DNA of 64,000 nucleotides. Source: Methanolacinia petrolearia DSM 11571. GTDB taxonomy: Archaea; Halobacteriota; Methanomicrobia; Methanomicrobiales; Methanomicrobiaceae. The DNA lies in contig NC_014507.1 of NCBI RefSeq assembly GCF_000147875.1, positions 992,001 through 1,056,000 on the forward strand, given 5' to 3'. The notes under the pieces are model-generated. The model searched no databases. It saw nothing but the letters and a program-made list of their open reading frames with translations, and had not been told where the DNA came from. Shown piece by piece: positions 48,232 to 57,247 of the stretch. Positions within the stretch are counted from its first letter, which is position 1. The number at the start of each line of letters is the position of its first letter. Position numbers and translations under genes: made by a program.

Positions 48232-51027
48232 TTGATCCTTGAGAGAATAGAGTTTAAAAATTTCAAACGTTACTCCGACGAGACGATAAATTTCAATGAC
48301 GGGATCACAGGGATCATCGGCAATAACGGCTCGGGTAAGAGTACGATAGTGCAGGGAATCCTCTTCGCACTCTATGGTGTCAGGGCGGGGATCGAAGGGG
48401 ATTTCATCAACAGTTCCGGTTCGAACAGCAAGGACAAATGCTCTGTATCTCTCGACTTCCAGAAAGACGGGAACAACTACACCATTACCCGCTGGTACAG
48501 GAAAACTCCCTCCACGACCCAGCACGAGGCCCAGATTAAGATTAACGGAGGTCTCCTCGCTGACGGGGTCAGCCAGGTCGAAGCGGAGATCGAGAGGATC
48601 GTTGGCATGGCGGCCTCGGACTTCAAGAACACAATATATGCCGGCCAGAAGGATCTCAGCTCTCTTCTTGACGATTCTCCCGCGGAAAGGCAGAAATGGT
48701 TCATGAAGATGCTCGGCATCGATTTCCTGAAAAAAGAAGCCGACGCGAAGATAAAGACGCTCATCGACGAATGCAAAACGAGCATGGCAGGTCTCGGGAG
48801 CTATCTCGAAGAGAAGGAGAAAGAGAATCTCCCGGGGAGGATCGATGCTGCGGCAGCGGAGATGAAGCAAGCCGAAACAGATCTTAAAAAAACGTTCATG
48901 GAGATAAAAGATCTCGAAGGAGAAGAGACTGAACTTAAGAAAACCGCTGATTCCCTCTCCGAAAAGTGGAATAAGTACAGGGAGCTCGAAAAGGATATAG
49001 GTCTTATCTGGGAAGCGAACAGGCAGAAGTCGGATTATAGATCAGCATTCGGCAAAAAGCTGGCCGAATATGAAAAGATGCTCCCTGTATTCGAGAAACC
49101 GGCGGCTTCAGAAGAGAATTATCGCATTGTAAAAAGTGAATACAACGAATACAAGGAAAAGGAAAAGGCTCATTCAAAGATCTCATCACTGATTGAAACT
49201 CTCGAATATAAACTGAACTTTGAAAGATCCGGGCTAGACGAGATAAACAGGAAGATCAAATCGTTATCTGCTGATAAAAAGAGACACGACGAGATCCTTC
49301 CTGAAATTTCTAGGCGTAATGAGCTCCTTGAAGAATATGATAGGCTGAAAAAATGCGAAGAGGAATTCAGGCGGCTTGAGGGCAAGAGGATCGGAGTCAG
49401 GGAGCAGCTGAAGCACTACACAAAACAGGCGGAATCTTTAAGGAATGAGATCGAAAGGGCTGAAGAAAGGCTGAAAGTGATAGGCTATTCCGGAGAACTC
49501 GATTTAAAGATCGAAGAACTCGAAGCTGCGGAAAAAAGGCTCTCCAAAGAATCAATAGAACTCACAGAATTTGTCAAAACACTTGACCGCGAGAGGAAAA
49601 AACTCTCGAAGGAGCTTGAGGAGATCACCGCACTCGGGGAGGATGGAGAATGCCCCACGTGCAAGAGAAGGCTCGGAGATCAATACATGATTCTCGAAGA
49701 GTCACTGAAAACAACAATCGAATTGAATGAAAACGAATGCAGCGGACTGAAAAATAAAATCCTAAAGATACAAGCTGAGTATGAGAAGGCAATTCATAAG
49801 CTGGACAAACTGAAATCGGTCAAGAGAGAAGCCATCGGGATCATATCTGTGCTTGAGGCAAATAAGAAAAAGAGACAGGAACTCTACCTGAAGGTCGAAG
49901 AGACAATCGGAGACGAAAGCAGGTTAAACGAAGATATCTCTAAGATCTCTTTTTCAGATTCGGCAATCAGGGAAATGGAGGGATCGATAAAATCGCTGGA
50001 GGGGATCTTTTATGAATTCCGGGATATAGAGATGAGATTAAAAGAAGAACAGTCGCTCTCTTCCTGCAAGGCAGATACTGAAGGCAGGATCTCGAATATC
50101 TCCCGGAATATCGAAAACGAAAATAAAAAACTCTCGGAACTCGGGTTTGACCCTGAGAAATACAAGAGACTTGAAACGGCTTTCGAAGAAGCCGAAGCTC
50201 TCCACCAGAGATACCTCGAACTTAAACCGAAGATCGACCAGATCCCTTCGCTGAAAGATGAGATCAGGAGTCTTGAAGAAGAAATGAATCTCAACTCCAA
50301 AAAGATCTCTACGACTGAAGCAACGCTGAAATCCATGGAGATCTCTGATGAGATGGTTAAATCCGCACTCTTGAATGTCGAGGACTGCAGGAAAAGGATC
50401 AATGGAAAGAAGATCGAAGCAGGAGAACTTGAAAGCAGTATAAAGTATCTTAAAAAAGAGATCGAAAGACTGGAGAAAGAAACTGCCGATATCGAAGAGA
50501 GAAAGAAAAGATATTCGGAACTCCAGGAGAGAATGGTCGTTCTCGAAAAGACACGCGGGTTGATGAAGGAGTATATAGTATACCTCCTGAATGTTATCAG
50601 GGCAAAGATCGAGGGCGAAGTCGGACAGGTTCTTTCGGAGATCACCGGCGGCAGGTACGAAAACGTCCTCATCGATGAAAATTTCGATATCCTTGTAAAT
50701 GACCTCGGCGAGAACTTCCCCGCAAGAAGATTCTCCGGGGGAGAACAGGACGATATCGCAATAGCGTTGAGGATTGCACTGAGCAGGTATCTTGCCGATA
50801 TGCACCACATGAACGGCGGGACGTTTATGATCTTCGACGAGATCTTCGGCAGCCAGGACGAAGAGCGGCGGAACAACCTGATATCTGCTCTAAGGACGCA
50901 GGAGTCGCACTTCCCGCAGATCTTCCTGATATCCCATATCGGCGATATCCAGGGGGAGTTCTCGACGTCCCTCCTTGTAAAGATAAAAGATGACTGGAGC
51001 AGCGAGGTAATCGAGGTGTCGGATTGA
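48232..51027 (+). CDS. rad50: DNA double-strand break repair ATPase Rad50
   Basis: 931 residues. The N-terminal Walker A is IIGNNGSGKST (29-39). A long antiparallel coiled coil has the zinc hook CPTC at residues 474-477. The C-terminal ABC signature FSGGEQDDIAIALRIAL starts near 834, and MIFDEIFGSQDEERRN carries Walker B. The start is TTG directly after the mre11 stop, with GGAGGCGG just before. It forms the M2R2 complex that tethers and processes DNA ends. Confidence 0.95.
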   Translation: MILERIEFKNFKRYSDETINFNDGITGIIGNNGSGKSTIVQGILFALYGVRAGIEGDFINSSGSNSKDKCSVSLDFQKDGNNYTITRWYRKTPSTTQHEAQIKINGGLLADGVSQVEAEIERIVGMAASDFKNTIYAGQKDLSSLLDDSPAERQKWFMKMLGIDFLKKEADAKIKTLIDECKTSMAGLGSYLEEKEKENLPGRIDAAAAEMKQAETDLKKTFMEIKDLEGEETELKKTADSLSEKWNKYRELEKDIGLIWEANRQKSDYRSAFGKKLAEYEKMLPVFEKPAASEENYRIVKSEYNEYKEKEKAHSKISSLIETLEYKLNFERSGLDEINRKIKSLSADKKRHDEILPEISRRNELLEEYDRLKKCEEEFRRLEGKRIGVREQLKHYTKQAESLRNEIERAEERLKVIGYSGELDLKIEELEAAEKRLSKESIELTEFVKTLDRERKKLSKELEEITALGEDGECPTCKRRLGDQYMILEESLKTTIELNENECSGLKNKILKIQAEYEKAIHKLDKLKSVKREAIGIISVLEANKKKRQELYLKVEETIGDESRLNEDISKISFSDSAIREMEGSIKSLEGIFYEFRDIEMRLKEEQSLSSCKADTEGRISNISRNIENENKKLSELGFDPEKYKRLETAFEEAEALHQRYLELKPKIDQIPSLKDEIRSLEEEMNLNSKKISTTEATLKSMEISDEMVKSALLNVEDCRKRINGKKIEAGELESSIKYLKKEIERLEKETADIEERKKRYSELQERMVVLEKTRGLMKEYIVYLLNVIRAKIEGEVGQVLSEITGGRYENVLIDENFDILVNDLGENFPARRFSGGEQDDIAIALRIALSRYLADMHHMNGGTFMIFDEIFGSQDEERRNNLISALRTQESHFPQIFLISHIGDIQGEFSTSLLVKIKDDWSSEVIEVSD

Positions 51028-52046
51028 GAAACAACAGATTATATCGGGACGATCTCGACTCAGTCGCCGGGTACATCAACGGGATCTGCTCTGGCGAACC
51101 ACTGAAGAGGATTATCGAAGACGCCCCGATAAATCCCGAAGACTTCAGAAGCCCGGCAAATGGATTTGACTCCACCGTTGCGGCAGTCGACGGGAGCAAC
51201 GCCATGATCCTCGAATCCGGTTCCTTTTCAGTCGTTGCACTACGGGCGGTCTCGGTCGCATTCAGGGGAGGAGAACGGCTCTTCACAAAGACAACCCCCC
51301 TGAGACTTCCACGTATTTCTAAATTACATACCCATGAGGAATATCTTAACCTCTATAAGGAATGCTTTAAGAAAGAACCTAAAAATCTCATCTATGATGA
51401 ACCCTCAAGAGCTGCATCGGTCTTCAGGGATACACTGGAGTATTGGACAGCAAAGGAGACAGTTAAAGAATTAAGAAGAGGTGACTGTCTTATGTTAGAC
51501 GGCAGCCTTAAAACAAGTCATGCTACTCATCATCCTGTTATCTCAGATATAGTCGAAGATTGTAAAGAAACGGGGATCTATCTCGTCTCAGTTTCGAAAA
51601 GGACTTCGTTGACATGGAATGGATTTCCCCTCGACATCACACTCAACGCCGTTGCATCCGAATTCAGGATTAAAGCTCCTTGGTATATCGAGGTACCCGA
51701 AGAAATCATAGACCAAAAACAAAAAGATGAATGGCAAAATGGAAGAAGCTACATTATAAAACTTCACCCTGCATCGGAAATCGTTTTAAGGGCCGAAATT
51801 CCTAAAAATCTAACTGATGAATATACAGACAAAGCTCTTTCCGCCTGTGCTGAGTATTCAGGCGACGGGAGAATCCCGGGTTACCCGTATCCCCTGATGG
51901 AGGCGCACAGGGAATGCTGCATCACGCAGGAGATAACCGATATCATCAGGCAGGATGTTATCGGCAGGATTGATGAAAACGGCATCGACCGGACAAGATA
52001 CAACCAGCTCTTCGGAGACCTTCACGATGAATTTGCAAGATATTGA
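51024..52046 (+). CDS. nurA: 5'-3' exonuclease NurA
   Basis: 340 residues. The hallmark AAVDGSNAMILESG near residues 53-66 supplies the first catalytic Asp; LMLDGSLKTSH gives the second. NurA is an archaeal nuclease that works with the HerA helicase to resect DNA ends with Mre11-Rad50. The start is TTG overlapping the rad50 stop by 4 bases, with GAGGTG upstream, and the end overlaps herA by 20 bases. Confidence 0.9.
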   Translation: MRNNRLYRDDLDSVAGYINGICSGEPLKRIIEDAPINPEDFRSPANGFDSTVAAVDGSNAMILESGSFSVVALRAVSVAFRGGERLFTKTTPLRLPRISKLHTHEEYLNLYKECFKKEPKNLIYDEPSRAASVFRDTLEYWTAKETVKELRRGDCLMLDGSLKTSHATHHPVISDIVEDCKETGIYLVSVSKRTSLTWNGFPLDITLNAVASEFRIKAPWYIEVPEEIIDQKQKDEWQNGRSYIIKLHPASEIVLRAEIPKNLTDEYTDKALSACAEYSGDGRIPGYPYPLMEAHRECCITQEITDIIRQDVIGRIDENGIDRTRYNQLFGDLHDEFARY

Positions 52047-53643
52047 AACGAACGACTATTCCAAGTACAGGCTTGTCGGAAACAGCGTGCTCTCCTACAG
52101 GTTCACGGTTCCGCACAATGAAAAGATATTCGTGGGTGACATCCTCAAGATAACGGACAGTGAAAAGGACCTTGTTTTCTTTGCAAAGATAACCGATCTC
52201 CTTCATGACAGCAACTTCGCGGATTCCAAATGGGACACGAGGCCCCATACGAACCACTTCTACAATCTCGGTGAGGACGTATACATCACCGCGGAAGCCA
52301 CGCCCCTCGGGTGCATTGATAAGAGCATTGGATCAGGAGGAACCTTCAGGAAGGCCAGAACGATCCCGACCAAGTTCTCGGAAGTCTCAAAGCCCGACGA
52401 CGAGGACTTCAGGTTCCTGAAATCGGTGATGGGCGACATCGAGGTAGGCATGATGCGAACAGGGCAGGAAGTCCTGAAGGATGTTCCTGTCTCCCTGCAC
52501 AGTTCAATCCTGCCGCAGCACATGGGCGTCTTCGCTACGACGGGAATGGGAAAGAGCAACTTCATGAAGACCTTCTGTGCATCGTGCATGAAGGGGAGGA
52601 AGTTCGGCCTCCTGATGGTCGATCCCCATGGGGAATATGTTGCGGGCGGGAGGTCTTCGACAGGAGATAAGGTGACAGGCCTTCTTAACTATAGCAACGG
52701 GAGGGACGGCCTGACAGTATTCACGATAAGTGATCTGAATATCAAAAGATACAGCCTGAACAGGCTTACGCTCTCGTACGACGATTTCAGGGCGTCCGAT
52801 CTCTTCCTCCTCTACGAGCATTCGCAGGCCCAGAGAGAGCTTGTAGAGATCCTCGACGATCTCGACGGCGGAGATCTGATTGACTTCTTCATGAATACCG
52901 ATTTCTCGGAGTTCGACCCGCAGGTTCCCGAGACTTACACAGGGCCCCACATCCATATCGCATCAAGAGTCAGGAACTTCAGCCCGAGCACACTTGAAGT
53001 CATCCAGAGAAGAGTGAACTCGCTCGTCAGCAGAAATTCAAAATTCCTAAAACCAAGAACCTCCGCAATCGACGAGATCGTCACTGCACTTCACAACAGG
53101 AAAGTCGTACTGATCGACATTCCCGGGATGAGCGAACAGAGCGAGCTCCTCGTACTCTCGATAATCACAAGAAAACTTCTAAGGATTCACCAGAACGAAG
53201 AGAAATTCACAGACACGGGTTCGGACGATATAGAGAATGTCCTCATTACTATAGAGGAGGCACAGAGGGTCCTCGGGTCAGGAGCGGGAAAGACACAAAT
53301 CTTCAGGGAATGCGCAATGGAGGGCCGTAAATTTGGCATAGGTCTTTGTGTAATCACCCAGCAGCCGAAGAATATCGATCCCAAAGTTCTTGCCCAGCTC
53401 AATACATTCGTAATCATGGGGCTTGGGGACAGGAATGACAGGCAGATAGTCTCTGCGAGTGCAAAACAGGATCTCTCGGAGATGGATACCGAGATCCAGA
53501 CGCTCGATACCGGTGAGGCGATCATAAGTTCACCGAAGATCCCGTTCCCTGTCAGCACCAAAATTCACAAATTCGAAACATATGTAGCATCCCTTAATAA
53601 GAAAACACCCAAATCCCCCACTCCGGAGAGAATCGGATTCTGA
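52027..53643 (+). CDS. herA: DNA double-strand break repair helicase HerA
   Basis: 538 residues. The N-terminal HAS-type barrel region leads to Walker A FATTGMGKSNFMKTF and LLMVDPHGEY. The Walker B region is NVLITIEEAQRVLG, and the C-terminal QPKNIDPKVLAQLNTFVIMGL is typical of HerA/FtsK ATPases. It is a hexameric DNA translocase acting with NurA. ATG 52027 has GGAG at 52014-52017; earlier starts inside nurA are unlikely. Confidence 0.93.
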   Translation: MNLQDIETNDYSKYRLVGNSVLSYRFTVPHNEKIFVGDILKITDSEKDLVFFAKITDLLHDSNFADSKWDTRPHTNHFYNLGEDVYITAEATPLGCIDKSIGSGGTFRKARTIPTKFSEVSKPDDEDFRFLKSVMGDIEVGMMRTGQEVLKDVPVSLHSSILPQHMGVFATTGMGKSNFMKTFCASCMKGRKFGLLMVDPHGEYVAGGRSSTGDKVTGLLNYSNGRDGLTVFTISDLNIKRYSLNRLTLSYDDFRASDLFLLYEHSQAQRELVEILDDLDGGDLIDFFMNTDFSEFDPQVPETYTGPHIHIASRVRNFSPSTLEVIQRRVNSLVSRNSKFLKPRTSAIDEIVTALHNRKVVLIDIPGMSEQSELLVLSIITRKLLRIHQNEEKFTDTGSDDIENVLITIEEAQRVLGSGAGKTQIFRECAMEGRKFGIGLCVITQQPKNIDPKVLAQLNTFVIMGLGDRNDRQIVSASAKQDLSEMDTEIQTLDTGEAIISSPKIPFPVSTKIHKFETYVASLNKKTPKSPTPERIGF

Positions 53644-53709
53644 TTTTTGCAAATTTCTCCGAAGTAAAAAAGAAAATTTAAACCATTTTCACACCCAAAA
53701 ATATATAAA

Positions 53710-55497
53710 ATGAGGTACTTCACCGGGGATACAAGCTATTTTAAAAAGACTATGCTTCTCGGCATAATGATCGGCCTGATCTCCGGGTTCGGAGCCCTGT
53801 TTTTTTTCTGGGGACTTAAGTACGGTTCGCTCTTCTTTATGGACTGGATTGTCAACTATACCGTCCCGAGAGAGGGTCAGACCGCCGCCCAGATCGCCGG
53901 GTGGACTCCACCTATCAATATCTGGCTGATTCTCCCCGTAATATCATTTGGTGCGCTTCTCTCCGGAATTTTGGTATACACTTTCGCACCCGAGGCTGAA
54001 GGCCACGGAACGGATGCGGCAATACGTGCATTCCACAAGGAAGGAAGAATCCGCCCCCGGGTTGTTATCGTAAAGGCAGTCTCTTCAATTCTCACGATAT
54101 CCACAGGAGGAAGTGCGGGCAGGGAAGGACCGACGGCACAGATATCAGCTGGATTCGGGTCGGTGATGAGCGACGTTTTCAAGTTGTCCGAACACGAAAG
54201 AAGAATCGCGATTGCAACCGGTATCGGTGCAGGAATCGCAACGATCTTCAAGGCCCCGCTTGGAGGTGCACTGCTTGCCGCAGAGATTCTCTATTACCGT
54301 GATTTCGAATCTGAAGCGGTCGTCCCGGCCTTCCTTGCCTCGATAATAGGTTACTCGATATTCGGTTACTTCGAAGGATACGACCCGATATTTTCAGGTG
54401 CCGAAATTTCGTGGAACGTGACGCAGATCCCGTTCTTCCTGGTACTTGGAGTGTTTTGCTCTGCATTCGGTCTTCTCTATATCAAAACTTTTTATTCCAC
54501 GAGAGATCTCTTTTCAGGATTTTTCACAAAACATAATATCCCCAATCATTTCAAACCGCTCGCAGGTGCGGTAATTATCGGGCTTCTCGTTATCGCACTT
54601 GCGCACATCTCCCATGACACCATGATTGCAGCTCTCGGAGGTCTCGGAGCAGGTTACGGTTTCATCCAGCTTTCGTTATACAATATGCTGCCCCTGACTG
54701 TGCTTCTCCTCCTTCCGTTTATCAAGATCATAACGACATCACTTACGATAGGATCAGGCGGGAGCGGCGGTGTGTTCGCGCCCGGACTTGTTATAGGCGG
54801 AGCAGTAGGCGGGGCTCTGGGAATGCTGTTCCATTTCTTTATCCCTGAGATTATACCGCTTGCTACGGTTCCCGCATTCGTGATCGTCGGAATGATCTCT
54901 CTCTTCGGTGGCATATCCAATGCACCGATAGCCGTGATGATAATGGTCGTCGAGATGAGCGGCGACTTCTCGCTCCTTGTTCCTGCGATGGGCGCTGTCG
55001 CGATCTCCACCATACTCACCGGAGACAGCACGATATTCAGGGAGCAGGTCCCGACAAAGGCACAGTCCGGTGCCCACAGGGGCGAATACAACGTCGAGAT
55101 TCTGGAAGAGATTCCCGCAAGAGAGGCGATGACTAAAAAGGAAGATCTAATCTGTATCAGTCCGTCGGACTCGGCAAAAGAGGTCATTAAGATTATGGAC
55201 GAAAGTCTCCACACAGGTTTTCCGGTCATTGAGAACGGAAAACTCGTGGGAATAGTAACCCTGAGAAATATCCGGAAGGAGATGGACAATTCAGAAGATG
55301 TCGAGATAGAAGAGATCATGGTCAGGGAACTGGTAACCATCAACTCAAGCTCATCTCTTGAAAAGGCCCTGTCCGTCATGATGTCTAACGCAATACATCA
55401 TCTTCCTGTGGTGGACGACAATGATCCCGAGAAGCTTGAAGGGTTCATTACATCTACTGATATCATGCGGGCTTACACAAAAAGAATGAATCAATAA
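53710..55497 (+). CDS. ClC-family chloride channel/antiporter with CBS pair
   Basis: 595 residues. The membrane part has the ClC motifs GGSAGREGPTAQISAG (GREGP, including the gating Glu) and GSGGSGGVFAPGLVIGG (GxFxP). The soluble end from about residue 460 is a CBS pair (PAREAMTKKEDL, then VEIEEIMVRELVTIN) that can bind adenine nucleotides. The protein moves chloride, either as a channel or in exchange for protons. It stands alone with a hairpin repeat and a T-run behind it. Confidence 0.93.
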   Translation: MRYFTGDTSYFKKTMLLGIMIGLISGFGALFFFWGLKYGSLFFMDWIVNYTVPREGQTAAQIAGWTPPINIWLILPVISFGALLSGILVYTFAPEAEGHGTDAAIRAFHKEGRIRPRVVIVKAVSSILTISTGGSAGREGPTAQISAGFGSVMSDVFKLSEHERRIAIATGIGAGIATIFKAPLGGALLAAEILYYRDFESEAVVPAFLASIIGYSIFGYFEGYDPIFSGAEISWNVTQIPFFLVLGVFCSAFGLLYIKTFYSTRDLFSGFFTKHNIPNHFKPLAGAVIIGLLVIALAHISHDTMIAALGGLGAGYGFIQLSLYNMLPLTVLLLLPFIKIITTSLTIGSGGSGGVFAPGLVIGGAVGGALGMLFHFFIPEIIPLATVPAFVIVGMISLFGGISNAPIAVMIMVVEMSGDFSLLVPAMGAVAISTILTGDSTIFREQVPTKAQSGAHRGEYNVEILEEIPAREAMTKKEDLICISPSDSAKEVIKIMDESLHTGFPVIENGKLVGIVTLRNIRKEMDNSEDVEIEEIMVRELVTINSSSSLEKALSVMMSNAIHHLPVVDDNDPEKLEGFITSTDIMRAYTKRMNQ

Positions 55498-55532
55498 TCT
55501 GGATTTTTTTTAGAAAACTCTTTTTTAAATTT

Positions 55533-55800
55533 TTCAACAGGCGGCAACCCTTGCGCAGTTCGCTTCGCGAACACGCCCTGACCTCAGGGCTTGCGCTATC
55601 ACGATAACCCGGCCTGGACGCTACCCTCCGGGTAGCCTCGGCCGAGAAGATATGAATATTTAGAATCTGAAGTGGTTCTAGAGGATCAGTCGAAAAAGGA
55701 ACTCTCTTGGAGCCGGAGGGATGCTTGCCCATCCCGACGGCGACCTATCGCCATGAGAGGGAGGGTCACAGGGAGGGGGGAAACCTCCCCCTCCCTTGTA
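55533..55800 (-). repeat. GC-rich hairpin repeat, family II, copy 4 (reverse orientation)
   Basis: Between the ClC gene and fdhB, reading the minus strand, come the pyrimidine/purine block (55735-55797), GGGATG/CATCCC near 55715-55735, a spacer of about 60 bases, the GGCCGAGGCTACCC/GGGTAGC block near 55600-55645, and GCCCTGA-CC-TCAGGGC (55574-55589) with GTTCGC/GCGAAC (55559-55573). The last is shared with copy 2. The remaining 200 bases up to fdhB's end hold nothing I recognise. Confidence 0.75.
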
Positions 55801-56000
55801 CATGATGGCGGATTCAAAGTTTCCAATCTCACAGAGATAAATTAATTCAAATCAAGAAAAAAATCCAAAATTTGGGTAAAAAAGAGAAGGTGGTTTCCCT
55901 TTCCTCCTTCGGTTTATTATGAGCCTTTGTCCTGAGTTTTTGTGTTCTGAGGTTTACCTGAAAAAGTTGTGGAGGATATTCAGGTAGTTAGATTTGGTTT

Positions 56001-57245
56001 TTATTCTTTCTTCCCGAAGATGTCGAAGATCTGGTCGGTTCCCGTGTCGTTAAGGCGCTTCCTTTCGGCCGGCTCCTCAACAAGTGCAAGCACAGGAAGA
56101 TCCATGTTGACACCCGGTTCGTATCCGAACATATCCTGCATCTCAAGCTGGATTGCGTGCATGAAGAGAGCGTTGGGGATGTCCATCGCACAGAGCTCTT
56201 CACACTGCCCGCAGTTTATACATGAGTCGGCAATATGTGTGTAGCGAATCAGGTGGAACATGAAGGGTGGCGGAACCTGTCCCGGCGGAACAAGGTGAGG
56301 CTTCCTGGTCGAACATTCCACGCAGTAGCAGATCGGGCAGTTCTCTATACACTGGTAGCACTTGATACAGCGGGAGGTCTCGGACATGATATAGTCCAGG
56401 CGCTCCTTGCCTTCTCCAAGCTCCCCGAACTGTTTCGCCCTTGACTTGTCGGCAAGTTTGTACATCGAGTTCTCGATCTTCGCACGAATGTCGATTCCCG
56501 CGGGGTTCGGAGCTGCAGTCTCTATTGCACCTGCACTCTTCGCCTTTGTAACAAGATCCGCACCCTTGTCGGAGCAGATCTCGACAAATGTCGCCTTTCC
56601 TGCCTTGTCTCCGATAACTCCCCAGTTACCGCAGGCAAGATCGCACTGGCGGGGTACTTTCGTCTTACAGCGCTGGCAGTTGGAACGGCGTCCGTATCCT
56701 TCCTCTTCGAGCTCGTCGATCGAGATTCCCTTCTCGCCGCCTTCATACTCGATGATGAACTTGCCTTTGTCGATCTCTTCCTTGTGTACGGTGTCGGGGT
56801 CGACCTCGTACTTCTCAGCGATCATCCTACGTCCTACACCAGGGGCGACCGATCCACCGCAGTTCAGACCGATCATGATTACATTGTCGAGATTGATCTG
56901 CTGCCTCTTTGCAAGCTCGTACATCGCCTTTGCATCACAGCCCTTGAGCGTGATCGCGATCTTCATGTCGCGGGCACCGTTGAAGTACTTCTTTATGAGC
57001 TTCGGGAGGAGGAGCGTTCCGCAGTGAAGCGAACCGGCTGCCTTTGCAATATCCTCGGGGTCGGTGATGAACACGGGTTTTGCATCGTAGAGATCGACAC
57101 CTTTTGCAACCGTAAGGACACCGTCGACCATCTTGCTTTCAAGTGCGTACTTCAGGAGTGATGTAACAGCTCCTCCGCATTCGCCGCTCTTCAGGCATTC
57201 GGGATTCGAAGCCCATGCATATACCATATCGCCTTTTGCTGCCAT
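56001..57245 (-). CDS. fdhB: F420-reducing formate dehydrogenase, beta subunit
   Basis: 414 residues. The N-terminal GECGGAVTSLLKYALE region is typical of FrhB/FdhB. Two ferredoxin-type 4Fe-4S clusters use cysteines 293, 296, 299, 303 and 342, 345, 348, 352 (CIKCYQCIENCPICYCVEC and CINCGQCEELCAMDIP). FdhB passes electrons from formate oxidation to F420 through FAD. The gene lies 2 bases after fdhA and they surely form one unit. Confidence 0.95.
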   Translation of the reverse strand: MAAKGDMVYAWASNPECLKSGECGGAVTSLLKYALESKMVDGVLTVAKGVDLYDAKPVFITDPEDIAKAAGSLHCGTLLLPKLIKKYFNGARDMKIAITLKGCDAKAMYELAKRQQINLDNVIMIGLNCGGSVAPGVGRRMIAEKYEVDPDTVHKEEIDKGKFIIEYEGGEKGISIDELEEEGYGRRSNCQRCKTKVPRQCDLACGNWGVIGDKAGKATFVEICSDKGADLVTKAKSAGAIETAAPNPAGIDIRAKIENSMYKLADKSRAKQFGELGEGKERLDYIMSETSRCIKCYQCIENCPICYCVECSTRKPHLVPPGQVPPPFMFHLIRYTHIADSCINCGQCEELCAMDIPNALFMHAIQLEMQDMFGYEPGVNMDLPVLALVEEPAERKRLNDTGTDQIFDIFGKKE

Positions 57246-57247
57246 CT

